A stretch of DNA of 64,000 nt, taken from NCBI RefSeq assembly GCF_011745365.1, contig NW_024468910.1:3314068-3378067 (forward strand), written 5' to 3'. The notes beneath the pieces were generated by a model. The model had not been told where the DNA came from, did not search any database, and saw only the letters and a program-made list of their open reading frames with translations. Shown here in pieces: positions 35,299 through 45,529 of the stretch. Positions within the stretch are counted from its first letter, which is position 1; every line of letters starts with the position of its first letter. Origin of the DNA: Cryphonectria parasitica EP155 (lineage: Eukaryota; Ascomycota; Sordariomycetes; Diaporthales; Cryphonectriaceae). The position numbers were made by a program, and so were the translations under genes.

Positions 35299-35614
35299 AG
35301 CTTTATACCGAGTGTGGTGCCGATTCCTTGCATTGACTGTAGACAGGACTCAGGCGTCCATTCTGGTGTGGGGAATCCTGATGGGTTGCCCTGGACATTT
35401 GAGGATCAGCGTCTTGTCTGCAGAGGGTGGTGTCGGATGATAAGTAGAGACGAACCCCAGCCTTGTTGAGCTCCGCAAGATATTGTGGCGGCAGACAGTG
35501 TATATGCGTGTCAATCCTCCCAGCTCCAGCTTGTATCCTCGATGCCCTCTTCGCTGCAAACCGCACCACTGGCTTCATCACCGCCTGGATAATTTTGGTG
35601 AGATACTGCCCCAT
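34347..35614 (-). CDS. amidohydrolase (ACMSD-like decarboxylase/hydrolase family)
   Basis: Three exons, 35456-35614, 35309-35390 and 34347-35209, give 367 residues. The metal-site set of the family is visible: HxH at 37-39 (DTHIH), His 188 in FIHPT, His 241 in LSHAGG and Asp 313 in LFGSDYPYAP. The GNPSGFPTPEW segment is typical of this TIM-barrel branch, which includes ACMSD, gamma-resorcylate and 6-methylsalicylate decarboxylases. The substrate cannot be read from sequence. A non-oxidative decarboxylase of an aromatic or semialdehyde acid is the best guess. The first 30 residues are a basic, slightly hydrophobic extension. Intron 1 uses the donor GTTCGT and intron 2 contains a long CT tract on the coding strand. 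Confidence 0.87.
35262..35293. repeat. AG microsatellite inside an amidohydrolase intron
   Basis: About 16 AG units. On the coding (minus) strand this is a CT tract just after the intron donor at 35308, not next to the acceptor, so it is not an ordinary polypyrimidine tract. Confidence 0.9.
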
Positions 35615-36621
35615 GTCTGAGGAGCAAGAGTGGTGTCGAGGACCACCTCTCCGTTGCTAATTTTGGGGTTTTATGTCAAAGCACGCTTCCAGCAAACACA
35701 CTGAACAGTCGGGGTCAGCAGGCAGTGGGGCTGGCTACTCCTTTGAAGGGAGGTTCTCGGGCCAAGGTGCTCAGCCTACCATATTGAAGTCAGTGAGATA
35801 ATTGGGAAATGAATCAATTCTCGACGGTGCAAGCTGCCAGAGCGCACGTACAGGGCCGTTATCCATCCTATTTAAGGCTCAGGGTCCACGGCGGGAAGAC
35901 AGATTTCATAGGCGGCAACTCGAATTCGGCGACGCCTCGGATGTCGGTAGCAGGTAAAATCACACCCACAAGGGTAGGTAGGTGACAGAAGCCTGGGTTT
36001 TGGTTGTACGGTGCATTCAAGAGGGATAGAAATGCTGGCGTTTTCGGTGCCCGAGCCTCGGGGCTCTGCAGGGTGTGCCCGGGACCACAAGGCGGCAGCA
36101 GACAAGAGGCATACAACCCACGAAGCTCTCGTAGATTGACACTCTCTTTGGAGCTCCCAATAGTCAGATACTGGTTTTGTCAAGACCGCCGAGATGTTTT
36201 GCATGTACCTTTTCTAAAGGTGTAAAGCCAGATTCAGGGACGCAAGAATAGAGTGCCGGTGTCTCGGTCCCTTGACGTTGGGGGAATGGAGGCCCACTTT
36301 TCGGTAGTCACTCTTTGCAGCCTCGCAGCAGATTTACCACTGTTCGGCTTTCTATGTTAAGAGAGCTGGCGCTGTCGGATGTCCATCATAGTGGTTGAAT
36401 GGAGGTTTTGGCTGTGTATAGATTTTGTCGAGTGTGCACTAATCTTCTTCAGATTGACTTGACATGCGCGCTTTGAGGGCGACATGCACAATCTTGGAAG
36501 GACCTGAAGATATCAAAGCTGGAGCTCTGGAGAAGTGATGACTTTTTCTCGACTCAAAATTGATGCCAGAACTCCCCACAAATTGAGTGGCTAGGAAGAA
36601 GAAACCACAAGCGGCCCAGCT
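35615..36621. other. intergenic, no gene seen
   Basis: Upstream region of the amidohydrolase gene and 3' side of the small membrane-protein gene. A minus-strand frame of 110 codons at 35872-36204 has no recognisable domain. Confidence 0.5.
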
Positions 36622-37047
36622 TCACGAGGTATCCAGATTGGCGTCATCCTTGGTCCAACAGGTGCAGGTCATGCTGTGTCGATAGCCGGGAATCGCAACC
36701 AGGAAGCTCACAGCTGCAATAACATAGGATCCAATGGCAAACCCACCAGAGACATCATTGTGGATGAAGGACCACCACAGAGACAGAGCCAGACTCGCAG
36801 TGAGCCCGAGGAGGCCTGTTGCTATCAGGACATGGCAGAAGCGCAGCTTGATAAACTGAACATGGCTGCGCCTAGGCTTGACTGTCTTTTTAAGGGAGGA
36901 TGCTTCTGGTTTGGCTTGGTCTTGTTCTTCTTCTTCTTTTCCTTCCTCTTCCAGTGGGCCAACTCTTGGTCGCAGACTCTCGACATCACCATTACCAAGG
37001 TCTACCGCAGACGAGCCCTCTCCTCGTCTGACCTTCTTGCGTGCCAT
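36622..37047 (-). CDS. small two-helix membrane protein
   Basis: Single exon of 141 residues. The N-terminal half is charged: a basic start, an acidic EEE stretch, then a basic KPRRSH patch. The C-terminal half has two membrane helices at about 72-92 and 102-120, joined by a short polar loop, then a Cys-containing tail (TCTCW). Composition and length fit an ER or organelle membrane protein. I do not recognise the family. It is divergent from the NEW1-like gene across about 720 bases. Confidence 0.6.
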   Translation of the reverse strand: MARKKVRRGEGSSAVDLGNGDVESLRPRVGPLEEEGKEEEEQDQAKPEASSLKKTVKPRRSHVQFIKLRFCHVLIATGLLGLTASLALSLWWSFIHNDVSGGFAIGSYVIAAVSFLVAIPGYRHSMTCTCWTKDDANLDTS

Positions 37048-37767
37048 TTGATCGTCAGTGAGATAAGGAAAGAAGAGGGGAAGCAGAGAAGAAAGGAGCA
37101 GAAAAGAACGAGAAAATGCACTGATGCATCAAAAGTGGTGAGTCAACATAAATGAAAGTTGTATGCATCCGAAGAAGGGTTCTTGATGGCGGCAGCAATG
37201 ATGGCGGGAGGCTAAAGATAGAAGTGACAGATTAGCAATAGGTCAGCTCTCAGACCCCGATTCTGGAGTTTGGAGAAGGCCCGGGTCCACTGTGCCACCC
37301 TACCGCACCTAGCGGCTGTGTGTCACTTTAGGCTTATCGTTTATCGAGCGATAAGGAGGAATATGCCGAAGGACCCTAAAAAAAAAAAAAAAAAAATCTA
37401 AATCCTGGAAGGTGAGGGGCTTAGCCTTGCGCTGGTGGCACTTAGTAGTCTTTTTTTCTTCTTGATTTTTTTTGGCCCATTGCATAGTAGATGCCCAATG
37501 CTGCTGACTGACTTACTGACCGACCCCCCAGTATCTTCTAAATAAAATTTCCCCTATCCGATCTTCTTGATTTTCTTTCATTCATTTCTCATCCGCCACC
37601 ACCCATAAAAACCCCTCCAACTCTTTTTCCCAGGCCCGTCTTTGGGCCAACCTCTCCACTCCTTCATCTTTTTCTTGTTTCTCTTGTTTTGCATTTCTGG
37701 CATTGTAGAGTTGTTTTCTGCAGAGTTCCCAGAGAGAGAAGGGAAAAAGGAACTTCTGCAGTAGACG
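37048..37767. promoter_or_regulatory. divergent promoter upstream of the NEW1-like gene
   Basis: 720 bases between outward-facing starts. Contains an A run at about 37377-37396 and, just before 37768, a strongly pyrimidine-rich leader as seen in highly expressed fungal translation-factor genes. Confidence 0.45.
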
Positions 37768-40700
37768 ATGCCACACCCCGTTTCCCCCCCTTCCGCGATG
37801 AATCCTCCCACGGTTGTCGCTAAGGGTGACGCTCCGCCACCATCGCAGGCGGACGTCTCGGCCTTCCTCGATGCGATTTTTAATGCAAAGACTTCCAACG
37901 CCTCCATAGAAGCCGCCTATGGCCTGTGCGAGCTCCTCCAGAACGCCCCCTCGGTCGGCTTCCGCGGCCTGGAACAATACGGCATTGTGGACGAGATCAA
38001 GAAGGCTGCCGCAGACAAGAAGTCGGGTTTGAGGAGAGAGAGCGCCCAGAACCTGCTGGGTGCCCTCTTTGAGCGCTTCCCTCCCAAACAGCCCATATCC
38101 GAAGTGGTCTTCCTCGTCAAAGATGGCGGCCTGGTCGGCACTGCCTTCGATGCGCTGGCAGACAAAGGCGCCGTTGTCCGCGACGCTGCGCAGTACGGTC
38201 TTGATGCACTGTTCAACCAGCTCAGCCCCGAGGCCCTCGTGGTCGGCCTCCTCCCTGCGCTGCAGGCCTACCTGTCCAAGAAGACTGGAAAATGGCAGGG
38301 CACGGTCGGCGCACTCACGATGATGCAGAAGATGGCCGACAAGGCCAAGCTGGAAATTGGCACGAGCAAGGAGGAGGCATACGACAAGGAGGTCCTGCGC
38401 GAGATCATGGGCGCCAAGCTGGCCGCTCTGATCCCCCTCGTCGAGGACGGCATGCACGACCTCAAGACCGAGGTCGAGAAGCAGGCTGTCAAGACCATGG
38501 ACTCGCTCACGGCCCTGCTGCAGAACGACGATGTCGCCCCGAGAATACCTCTGCTTCTCGAGTCGATGCAGAAGCCGTCGGCCCAGTCCGTGCAGAAAGC
38601 CATCCACGCCCTCTCCCAGACCACCTTTGTCGCCGTCGTCACCTCGCCCGTCCTCGCCCTCCTCACCCCTTTCCTCGAGCGATCTCTCAACAACCCGGGC
38701 ACCCCGCAAGAAGTCCTGCGACAGACCGTCGTCATCACCGAAAACCTGACCAAGCTCGTTCATGATCCCATCGAGGCTCGCACTTTCCTTCCCAAGCTGC
38801 AGCCCGGCGTGAAGGGTGTCGTCGAGAGGGCGTCTCTCCCCGAGGTTCGTGAGCTGGCTACACGGGCGCTGGGCGTCATGGACACGGCCATGGCCACGGA
38901 CAAGGAGGTGGTCGAGCGCATCAGCGCCGAGGACGTCGCCAAAGTTGTGGACGCCGAGATCAAGAACAACGGCGGTCTGTATGCTGGCCATCTAGACTCG
39001 TACAAGCTGATCCGGCCGTACATGTGCTCGATGGCCGCCGAGGACGTCAATCACCGCTTCGTCGACCGCATCGCTGCCAGGATTGCGCCGTACCTCCAGG
39101 GTCTCCTCCAGAAGAAACCTGATGAGGCCCCTAAGGCCGTCGCCGAGGCCGTCCAAAAGTACTACGTGGATGAGGATCACCGCAAGTACGGCGAGCCCGA
39201 GAAGGATGATGATGGCGAGGTTGAGATTGTCAATGCCAACTTCTCTTTGGCCTACGGTGGCATGCTCCTGCTGTCGCACACCAACCTGCGCCTTCTGAAG
39301 GGCCACCGGTACGGTCTCTGCGGTCGCAACGGTGCTGGCAAGTCGACCCTGATGAAGAGCATCGCTGGTGGTAAGCTGGAGGGCTTCCCCTCGCAGGATG
39401 TCCTCCGTACCTGCTACGTGGAGCACAACCAGGGCGAGGATGCCGACATCAGCATCCTCGAGTTCGTCGCCAAGGATCCTGAGATTGCCAAGAACGGCAT
39501 CGAGCGCATCTCCGAGGTCCTGTCCGAATTTGGCTTTACCGCTGGGCCCGAGGGCAGACAGGCCGAGCGTGTCGGCTCCCTGTCTGGAGGCTGGAAGATG
39601 AAGCTCGCTCTCGCCCGCGCCATGCTGCAAAAGGCCGATGTGCTCCTCTTGGACGAGCCGACTAACCACCTGGACGTCGCCAACATCGCCTGGCTGGAGA
39701 ACTACCTCAAGACGCACCCAGATATCACCAGCCTGATCGTCTCTCACGACTCGGGCTTCCTGGACAACGTCACCACGGATATCTACCACTACGAGCCCGG
39801 CAAGAAGCTCGGCCACTTCAAGGGTAACCTGAATGCCTTTGTCAATGTTCGCCCCGAGGCCAAGAGCTACTACACCCTCTCGGCCAGCAACGTCCAGTTC
39901 AAGTTCCCGCCCCCTGGTATCCTGTCGGGCGTCAAGTCCAACACACAGGCCGTCATCCGCATGTCCAATGTCAGCTTCGCCTACCCGGGCGCGGCCAAGC
40001 CCTCGCTGTCTGAGGTCTCGTGCAAGCTGACCATGTCGTCCCGCGTGGCCATCATCGGCCCCAACGGTGCCGGCAAGTCGACCCTCATCAAGCTGCTCAC
40101 GGGTGAGACCATCCCGAGCACCGGAAAGGTCGAGAAGCACCCCAACCTCCGTATCGGATACATCAAGCAGCACGCCCTGGAGCACGTCGAGATGCACCTG
40201 GAAAAGACGCCCAACCAGTACCTGCAGTGGCGCTATCAGAATGGTGACGACCGCGAAGTCCACCTGAAGCAGACCCGTGTCATGTCGGACCAGGACCGCG
40301 CCCAGATGGAGAAGACTATCGATATCAATGATGGCAAGGGCGCTCGCCAGATCGAGACGCTTGTCGGTCGGCAGAAGTACAAGAAGTCCTTCCAATACGA
40401 AATGTAGGTTTTCTCTTTCCCTTATATCTCTCTCACCATCACACCATACGATGCCCCGATCCACACACATACACCTTTGCTGACCAACCCACCTCTGCAG
40501 TCAATGGAAGGGATGGCTCCCCAAGCACAATAGCATGATGTCCCGTGAGACCCTGATCGAGCTGGGCTTTGACAAGCTCGTCCAGGAGTTTGATGACCAC
40601 GAGTCGTCCCGCGAGGGTCTCGGCTACCGCGACCTGCAGCCCGCGGTCATCTCAGAGCACTTCAAGGACCTCGGCCTCGACCCCGAGATTGCCAACCACA

Positions 40701-41311
40701 ATGAGATTGGGTCACTGTCGGGCGGACAAAAGGTCAAGGTTGTCCTCGCTGGCGCCATGTGGAACAACCCGCATCTCCTCGTGCTCGACGAGCCCACCAA
40801 CTTCTTGGACCGTGATTCCCTCGGTGGCCTCGCCGTGGCCATCCGCGACTTCAAGGGCGGTGTGGTCATGATCTCCCATAACGAGGAGTTCGTCGGCGCC
40901 CTGGCCTCGGAGCAGTGGCTCGTCCGTGACGGTCGCGTCGCACACAAGGGGTCCTCGGCCATCGCCCTCGACCGCTTTGAGGACTCGCGGCCCGGGTCTG
41001 CCATCCCGTCTGGCGTCAACACCCCCATCGGCCTTGCCTCCACCGTCGCCTCCACTGTGGCCTCGGCCGTGTCCAGCGCCGTCAACTCGGGCGTCGAGGA
41101 CAATGCCGACGACGTGCCGCTCAAGTTCCGCGCCAAGAAGAAGAGAAAGAAGACCAAGAAGGAGCTCAAGGAGCAGGAGGTGCGCAGACGCCTCCGCCAC
41201 ATTGAGTGGCTGAACAGCCCCAAGGGCACCCGTCACCCGCCCGACACGGACGAGGAGGACGAGGGCAGGGGCCGCAAGGAAAAATATCCCTGCTGCAACG
41301 CCAATGCTTAA
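37768..41311 (+). CDS. ABC-F translation factor of the NEW1/Elf1 (eEF3-like) group
   Basis: Two exons, 37768-40403 and 40501-41311, give 1148 residues. A HEAT-repeat N-terminal half leads to two ABC domains. Walker A GRNGAGKST is at 519-527, LSGGW at 605-609 and Walker B DE at 629-630. The second set is GPNGAGKST at 764-772, LSGGQ at 951-955 and DE at 975-976. Between Walker A2 and LSGGQ sits a chromodomain-like insert containing YEIQWKGW at about 877-884. This short insert, the GAMWNNPHLLVLDEPTNFLDRD stretch and the Lys-rich tail favour yeast New1 and fission-yeast Elf1 over eEF3 itself. No Q/N-rich prion segment is present. The group acts on ribosomes during termination or recycling. Elf1 has also been linked to mRNA export. 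A second in-frame ATG at 37798 is an alternative start. Confidence 0.9.
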
Positions 41312-42466
41312 TGGTGCCTGGGGATCATGTGATATGATGTTCATTTTTTCTTTTGATTGCTTTATTTCTTTCTGTTTTACCCCCCCTGAAGGCGAGAGGG
41401 GAGACGAGACGAGAAACCTACAACAAGATCACGACTGCTGCTGCTACTTCTACTATTACTTTTTTTAGTACTATGATAGAATGAAAGTGCATGATGATAG
41501 ATAGATGGGAGGGCTGCTTCACACCAGAAAGAGGAGAAAAGCATTGGGTCTTGATTTTTTTTTTTTTATAGACACATAGGCGTTTGATTTAGACTGGATC
41601 GGGTGGCTCAGCTCTGAACTTTAGACTGGACATGAATGCACAATTTTATTGGTCTTTCTCCCCCTGATTCTCGAACAGTTCTTCGTGTTTGCTGCAGATG
41701 TGTGTGAAACTAGTACACCTATCACCTGGGTACAAGACAGAGAGGCCCCCCTTCATGTCCATGAGTGTGCCCACGATGCCCTTTCCACAACAGTTGCTAT
41801 CATTGGTGTTGTTATTGTTCTTAACAGGGGGGTTCATCATTGATTCAAGTCAGTCCCCTTCCTGCCTGTGACATGGAATAATTCTAGCGCAACTTTCTCA
41901 AAAGGAGAAATCAGGAGCCTTGTCTGCGCATGCTGAGTGATTGAACCGGATTGTAACTTGTCTTTTGCATTTTCAAAACATTGGGGCAAGTAGATGGCCC
42001 TCACTGTACCCAGGTCGTGTCGAGCAGTGTGGGTGTTGTCGTCCGAGGTCCATGAACACAAAAATAGATATATATGTTCATACCTGTCTCGACGAGGCAG
42101 CGTTCTTCAATGTTTCCTCATGTCGTCTTTGAAACCTTTGTCCTACTAAAGCTCTAGAACTTTTCTTCTCATTGCTTACTCACCTGCCAGTATCAGCACA
42201 TCCTGTAGCATGATATGCATGAAAACCGATTGCCAAACAATTGAAGCAGGAACCTCAACATGACAACCTGTAGATGATTTCAAGTACATTGATGAAATAT
42301 AACAACGCTGCTGCTAGTAAAATTGCTATGAGCTGCTTGTAATTCATGTGTACCGTAACGCCTCTGCTATGCCCAAATGCCTCTCTGCTGGAAAGCCTTT
42401 CTTGCGTCCTGTTGGTCTTCTTTCCCCTTTCTCGGCTCTCAACAAAACAATGAAGAATTTCTTCCC
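41312..42466. other. intergenic between convergent genes
   Basis: 3' regions of the NEW1-like and UstYa-like genes. Contains a TACTTC/CTGCTG patch near 41440, a T run near 41556-41568 and AT-rich stretches. No coding signal. Confidence 0.6.
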
Positions 42467-43601
42467 TCATGCAATACCTTTCTTATCCCCCGCGCGGTTC
42501 TCCACCGCCCAGCCCACCAGTGCGTCCCAGTCCCGGCACTGGTGCGTCGAGTTGGCCCCTGAGAAGCCCGTCCTACGCCCGTCGCCGGCGTGAGCCTCGG
42601 CGTAGTCCAGGGTCGTGTCGCCAGCGCACATGATGGACTGCCGGAGGTAGTCGATGCAGTGGTACTCGTGGCCTGCGCCGGCGAAGCGGGATTTGGAATG
42701 AGACTCGTACTTTTTGATCACATCGCGGATGACGCCCTGGCCTCGTGTGTAAGCTACAGTTTTGCGGGAAGGGGGAAAGAGAGAGGTCTCTAGTGCACAG
42801 CAGGGCCGGGCGGGGGGGGGGGACGATAAAGTGAGAGGATCGACAAGGTAGACAGAAATCCATGTATAGAGAGAAAGGTGGAGGGTCCCATCACCTACCA
42901 GACAGTGAAGTTGGTGAAGGGCAGAGACAGAGTATATCTCTGCGTCTTCCGGATCGCCCTCAATGGCCTTGCTCGCCGGCATGTCGTACTGTCTTGGGTG
43001 CGGGACACGCACGAAGCCCGAGCCAACTGTTTACATCCCATTCATCCGCGGTCAGCCAGAGAAATTCCCGACAGACTACTGACCAGGAAGGAAAAAGGAA
43101 CTCTAGCTCACCTGGCATGAGATCGTCCCACAGCTTATCACCATCGATGCTCGTATCCTCATACGCCGTTGGAAAGTCAAACTTGACCTCCTTCATCGGA
43201 ACTGCCGCAACACACACGCAAGCATCAGTTTCTTTTGGTTTCTCCGAATTCCATCACTCTCCTCTCTTGCTCCTCGCAGAGTATCATCCTCCCATCACGA
43301 CTTTGGTAAACGTACTCTCCGCGACAAAAGCCTGTGCCGGCAGCAGCCCATTGTCCAGTCGCCCCCCTGACGACCCTAGCCCTACTCCGCCGCCCATGTT
43401 CATCTGCGGGTGCTTCCGCCCGACACAAAACCCCAGGACGATGGCCAGGAGGAGCAGGAGGACCAGGTAGAGCACATTCTTTACACCCTCGTACAGTGAC
43501 CCGCACCTTCTTCTTCTCCTGTCGCCGCCGTCCTGTGCGTCCAGCGCTGCGCTGTCGTCCTCTGTGGCGAACAGTGGTACTCGAGTGTAGTCGTTGCCCA
43601 T
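42467..43601 (-). CDS. UstYa-like (DUF3328) oxidase-family protein
   Basis: Four exons, 43316-43601, 43112-43201, 42899-43026 and 42467-42736, give 257 residues. A short cytosolic, Arg-rich start is followed by one membrane helix at about 42-61, then a lumenal domain. Both family motifs are intact: HQLHC at 163-167 and HEYHC at 191-195, the latter followed by the usual LRQSIMC (199-205). Family members such as UstYa, UstYb and CctO oxidise or cyclise ribosomal peptides in ustiloxin- and cyclochlorotine-type pathways, and the paired His/Cys motifs are thought to bind metal. Exon joins were chosen so that MP..GSGFV, HQLHC and GVIRD run in frame. No tyrosinase, peptidase or methyltransferase gene adjoins it. 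The (GA)/(GT) repeat at 43726-43764 lies in its 5' leader. Confidence 0.88.
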
Positions 43602-43725
43602 GTTGTTTTTCTGTGGCCGGGCCAGCGGTGATAAGGATAAATAATATACAAGGAAGTAAAGAATGAGAAATGAGGGGAAAAGAAGGGTTGCAAACGAAAA
43701 GAACTTGAGATGGTTGAGAGAATGA

Positions 43726-43764
43726 AAGAGAGAGAGAGAGTGTGTGTGTGTCTGTGTCTGTGTC
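43726..43764. repeat. GA then GT microsatellite
   Basis: A run of GA units passes directly into GT units. It lies 125-163 bases before the UstYa-like start codon, within the likely leader. Confidence 0.85.
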
Positions 43765-44651
43765 CGCGCACGCAATAGAAAAAAAGAAGGATGACGGGAA
43801 GGAAAAACAAAAGTCTGAGGACTGAAGAGACAGAAAATGGGAGTGAATCTTGGTGTGGAACACCGATGAGGTGAGGTACACAAAAATACACACGACGGTC
43901 GACTTCGTATGGTCACGTAGTCTGACCACCATGGAGAGAGGTCGCGGTGCAAGGCCGGCCGGCCCAGGGAGAGGAAGGCGCGGCGCACCGTGGCACCGTA
44001 CGACAAAAATATCCGGGGGGGGGGGGGGGTGGTTCCGCTTGCTGTTTTGGGACGGGGCTCATCTATCCGCGACAGGCCCCTGTCGTGCCTTACTTTTAAG
44101 TACATCAGTCATCTCCATAATTGTATATGGATATTTACTTAGTGCTTAGGTTTTTTTGGTATCAAGTCCTGACCCTATAAAGGACCCTAACCCCCGAGCT
44201 TGATGGACTATGACCACGACGACGACCAAGATGGAGACGGTCATGTCGTGCAGTTCACATCACTATGGCCTTACTTCTACGGTGTACTTGGTTGGGAGTG
44301 GGTAAAGAAGGAATGTAATTGCGTTTGTTGCTCGTATGCGTGTGTGTGTCTCAGACATGCTAATCTATGTGCTTTTTAACAGATGCTCCCGTGCGTGTGC
44401 AGTACCGTCTCTATGTATAAACCTTGTGGCGTGAGCCATGACCCATCTAATGCGCCCAAAAGAAAGTAAGAGGGAAGAAGGAAAATTTCTAGCAAAAAGG
44501 ATGAAACAAGGGAACAAATGAATGTACGTGTCTGTATGCCAGGTGCCTCCAAATCGACCTCGGGATGATATGTCTCGTGTACGCCATGATCGCGTCCCAG
44601 GACCAGCATCGAATGCTGTTGTGACATCGCCCGTGTGCTTTATGATAACGT

Positions 44652-44664
44652 GAGAGAGAGAGAA

Positions 44665-44712
<48 letters not shown>

Positions 44713-44723
44713 GGGGGGGGGGG
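44652..44723. repeat. GA microsatellite ending in a G run
   Basis: More than 25 GA units with one short interruption (AATAG), followed by GGGAGA and about 12 G. Purine-only over some 70 bases, so able to form a triplex in principle. Confidence 0.9.
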
Positions 44724-45055
44724 TAATAAAACCAAGGGAAAAGCCCTCGAACAAGCTTAGACCGGCACAGGAGAAGGAAAATCGTACACCCCGCAGTGAC
44801 ACCGTTCGGTTGTTCTAAAAATACCAACACGCAGCGTAGAAGTTGGCAGCAGAATGAGCAGACTATATCCCGTAGCCGACTTTTGTAGCTGGTCGTACCG
44901 CCCAAAGTATCGTCTCCCTCACCGGATCACCATTGCAAGACGTCGTCAAAACGGTGCGAGGTAACATCCTCCTGCACCCTATACTGAAGGCTCGCCAGGC
45001 CATGACTGCAACCAGAAAAAGAGGATAGCCCCGCGAACCACGTTCCTTCACCATC

Positions 45056-45523
45056 CTAGGGGGTATGAGGTGGAGTGGGCGTGCCAGGAGGCGGGTTCGG
45101 CCGGATTGGCCCCGGACGAGGGCGAGGGCGTGGAGAAGGAGGCGGTTGTGGGGTAGGGCAGACGGTAGGCCGTACAAGAAGACCGAGGGCAGTGAGGGGC
45201 TTCTCCGCACCCAGCTTGGCCAGTCTGAGGACCGGTCTCCGAGGGGTGGGTGGCGGGGTCGGGACGCCTGGCGGCGGTCCAGGTTGAACAGGTCCAGGAC
45301 GGGGGCGAGGACGGGGCGAGGGCGGCGGTTGGGGCCTCGGCAGGGTGATGATAGCCGGCTGGCCTCTGACGAGTATGCAGATGGTTGATTGTTCCGAGGC
45401 AGGATATCTATCTCTGTCCACAACTCGCCGATGGAGTTCTCCAGTGGCTTTCTTGAGCCCGGGGTCTTTGGTGGTACAGGCCTCGCCGACGCCACCAAGG
45501 GCTGAATATGTATGCATCCCCAT
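45056..45523 (-). CDS. proline-rich protein with two tandem modules (candidate)
   Basis: Open frame of 155 residues from the ATG ending at 45523. The N-terminal 60 residues are mixed. The rest holds two copies of a roughly 30-residue module built on QPPPSPRPRPRPGP followed by PPPG(V/T)PTPP. They are separated by a 32-residue non-proline spacer containing LGAEKPL. The repeats are also visible as DNA (about 45090-45150 and 45265-45330) with differences concentrated at silent positions, which favours coding on this strand. No signal peptide or intron was found, so a missing first exon is possible. It lies 1.5 kb upstream of, and on the same strand as, the UstYa-like gene. The function is unknown, and spurious coding in GC-rich DNA remains possible. 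Confidence 0.35.
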   Translation of the reverse strand: MGMHTYSALGGVGEACTTKDPGLKKATGELHRRVVDRDRYPASEQSTICILVRGQPAIITLPRPQPPPSPRPRPRPGPVQPGPPPGVPTPPPTPRRPVLRLAKLGAEKPLTALGLLVRPTVCPTPQPPPSPRPRPRPGPIRPNPPPGTPTPPHTP

Positions 45524-45529
45524 CTCCAA

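Larger units (their letters stand above)
43602..45055. other. leader and repeats upstream of the UstYa-like gene
   Basis: The UstYa-like 5' region, with mixed GA/GT repeat, a G run at about 44014-44028 and the 44652-44723 GA/G tract. Long minus-strand open frames here (43284-44105, 44489-44905) are repeat-driven and not credible genes. Confidence 0.5.

Noticed and set aside
37582..38991. 469-codon open frame on the minus strand
   Set aside because: Antisense of the HEAT-repeat half of the NEW1-like gene. No domain of its own.
38992..40470. 492-codon open frame on the minus strand
   Set aside because: Exact antisense of the NEW1-like gene, and Leu/Val/Asp-biased as expected for the complement of GC-rich coding sequence. 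The plus strand has all ABC motifs.
37768..41311. Calling the ABC-F protein eEF3 itself
   Set aside because: The chromodomain-like insert and the sequence around the second Walker B fit New1/Elf1 better than eEF3. I kept the family-level link only.
43284..44105. Long upstream extension of UstYa exon 1
   Set aside because: The extension is translated microsatellite and leader sequence. The ATG ending at 43601 gives the normal short cytosolic start before the membrane helix.
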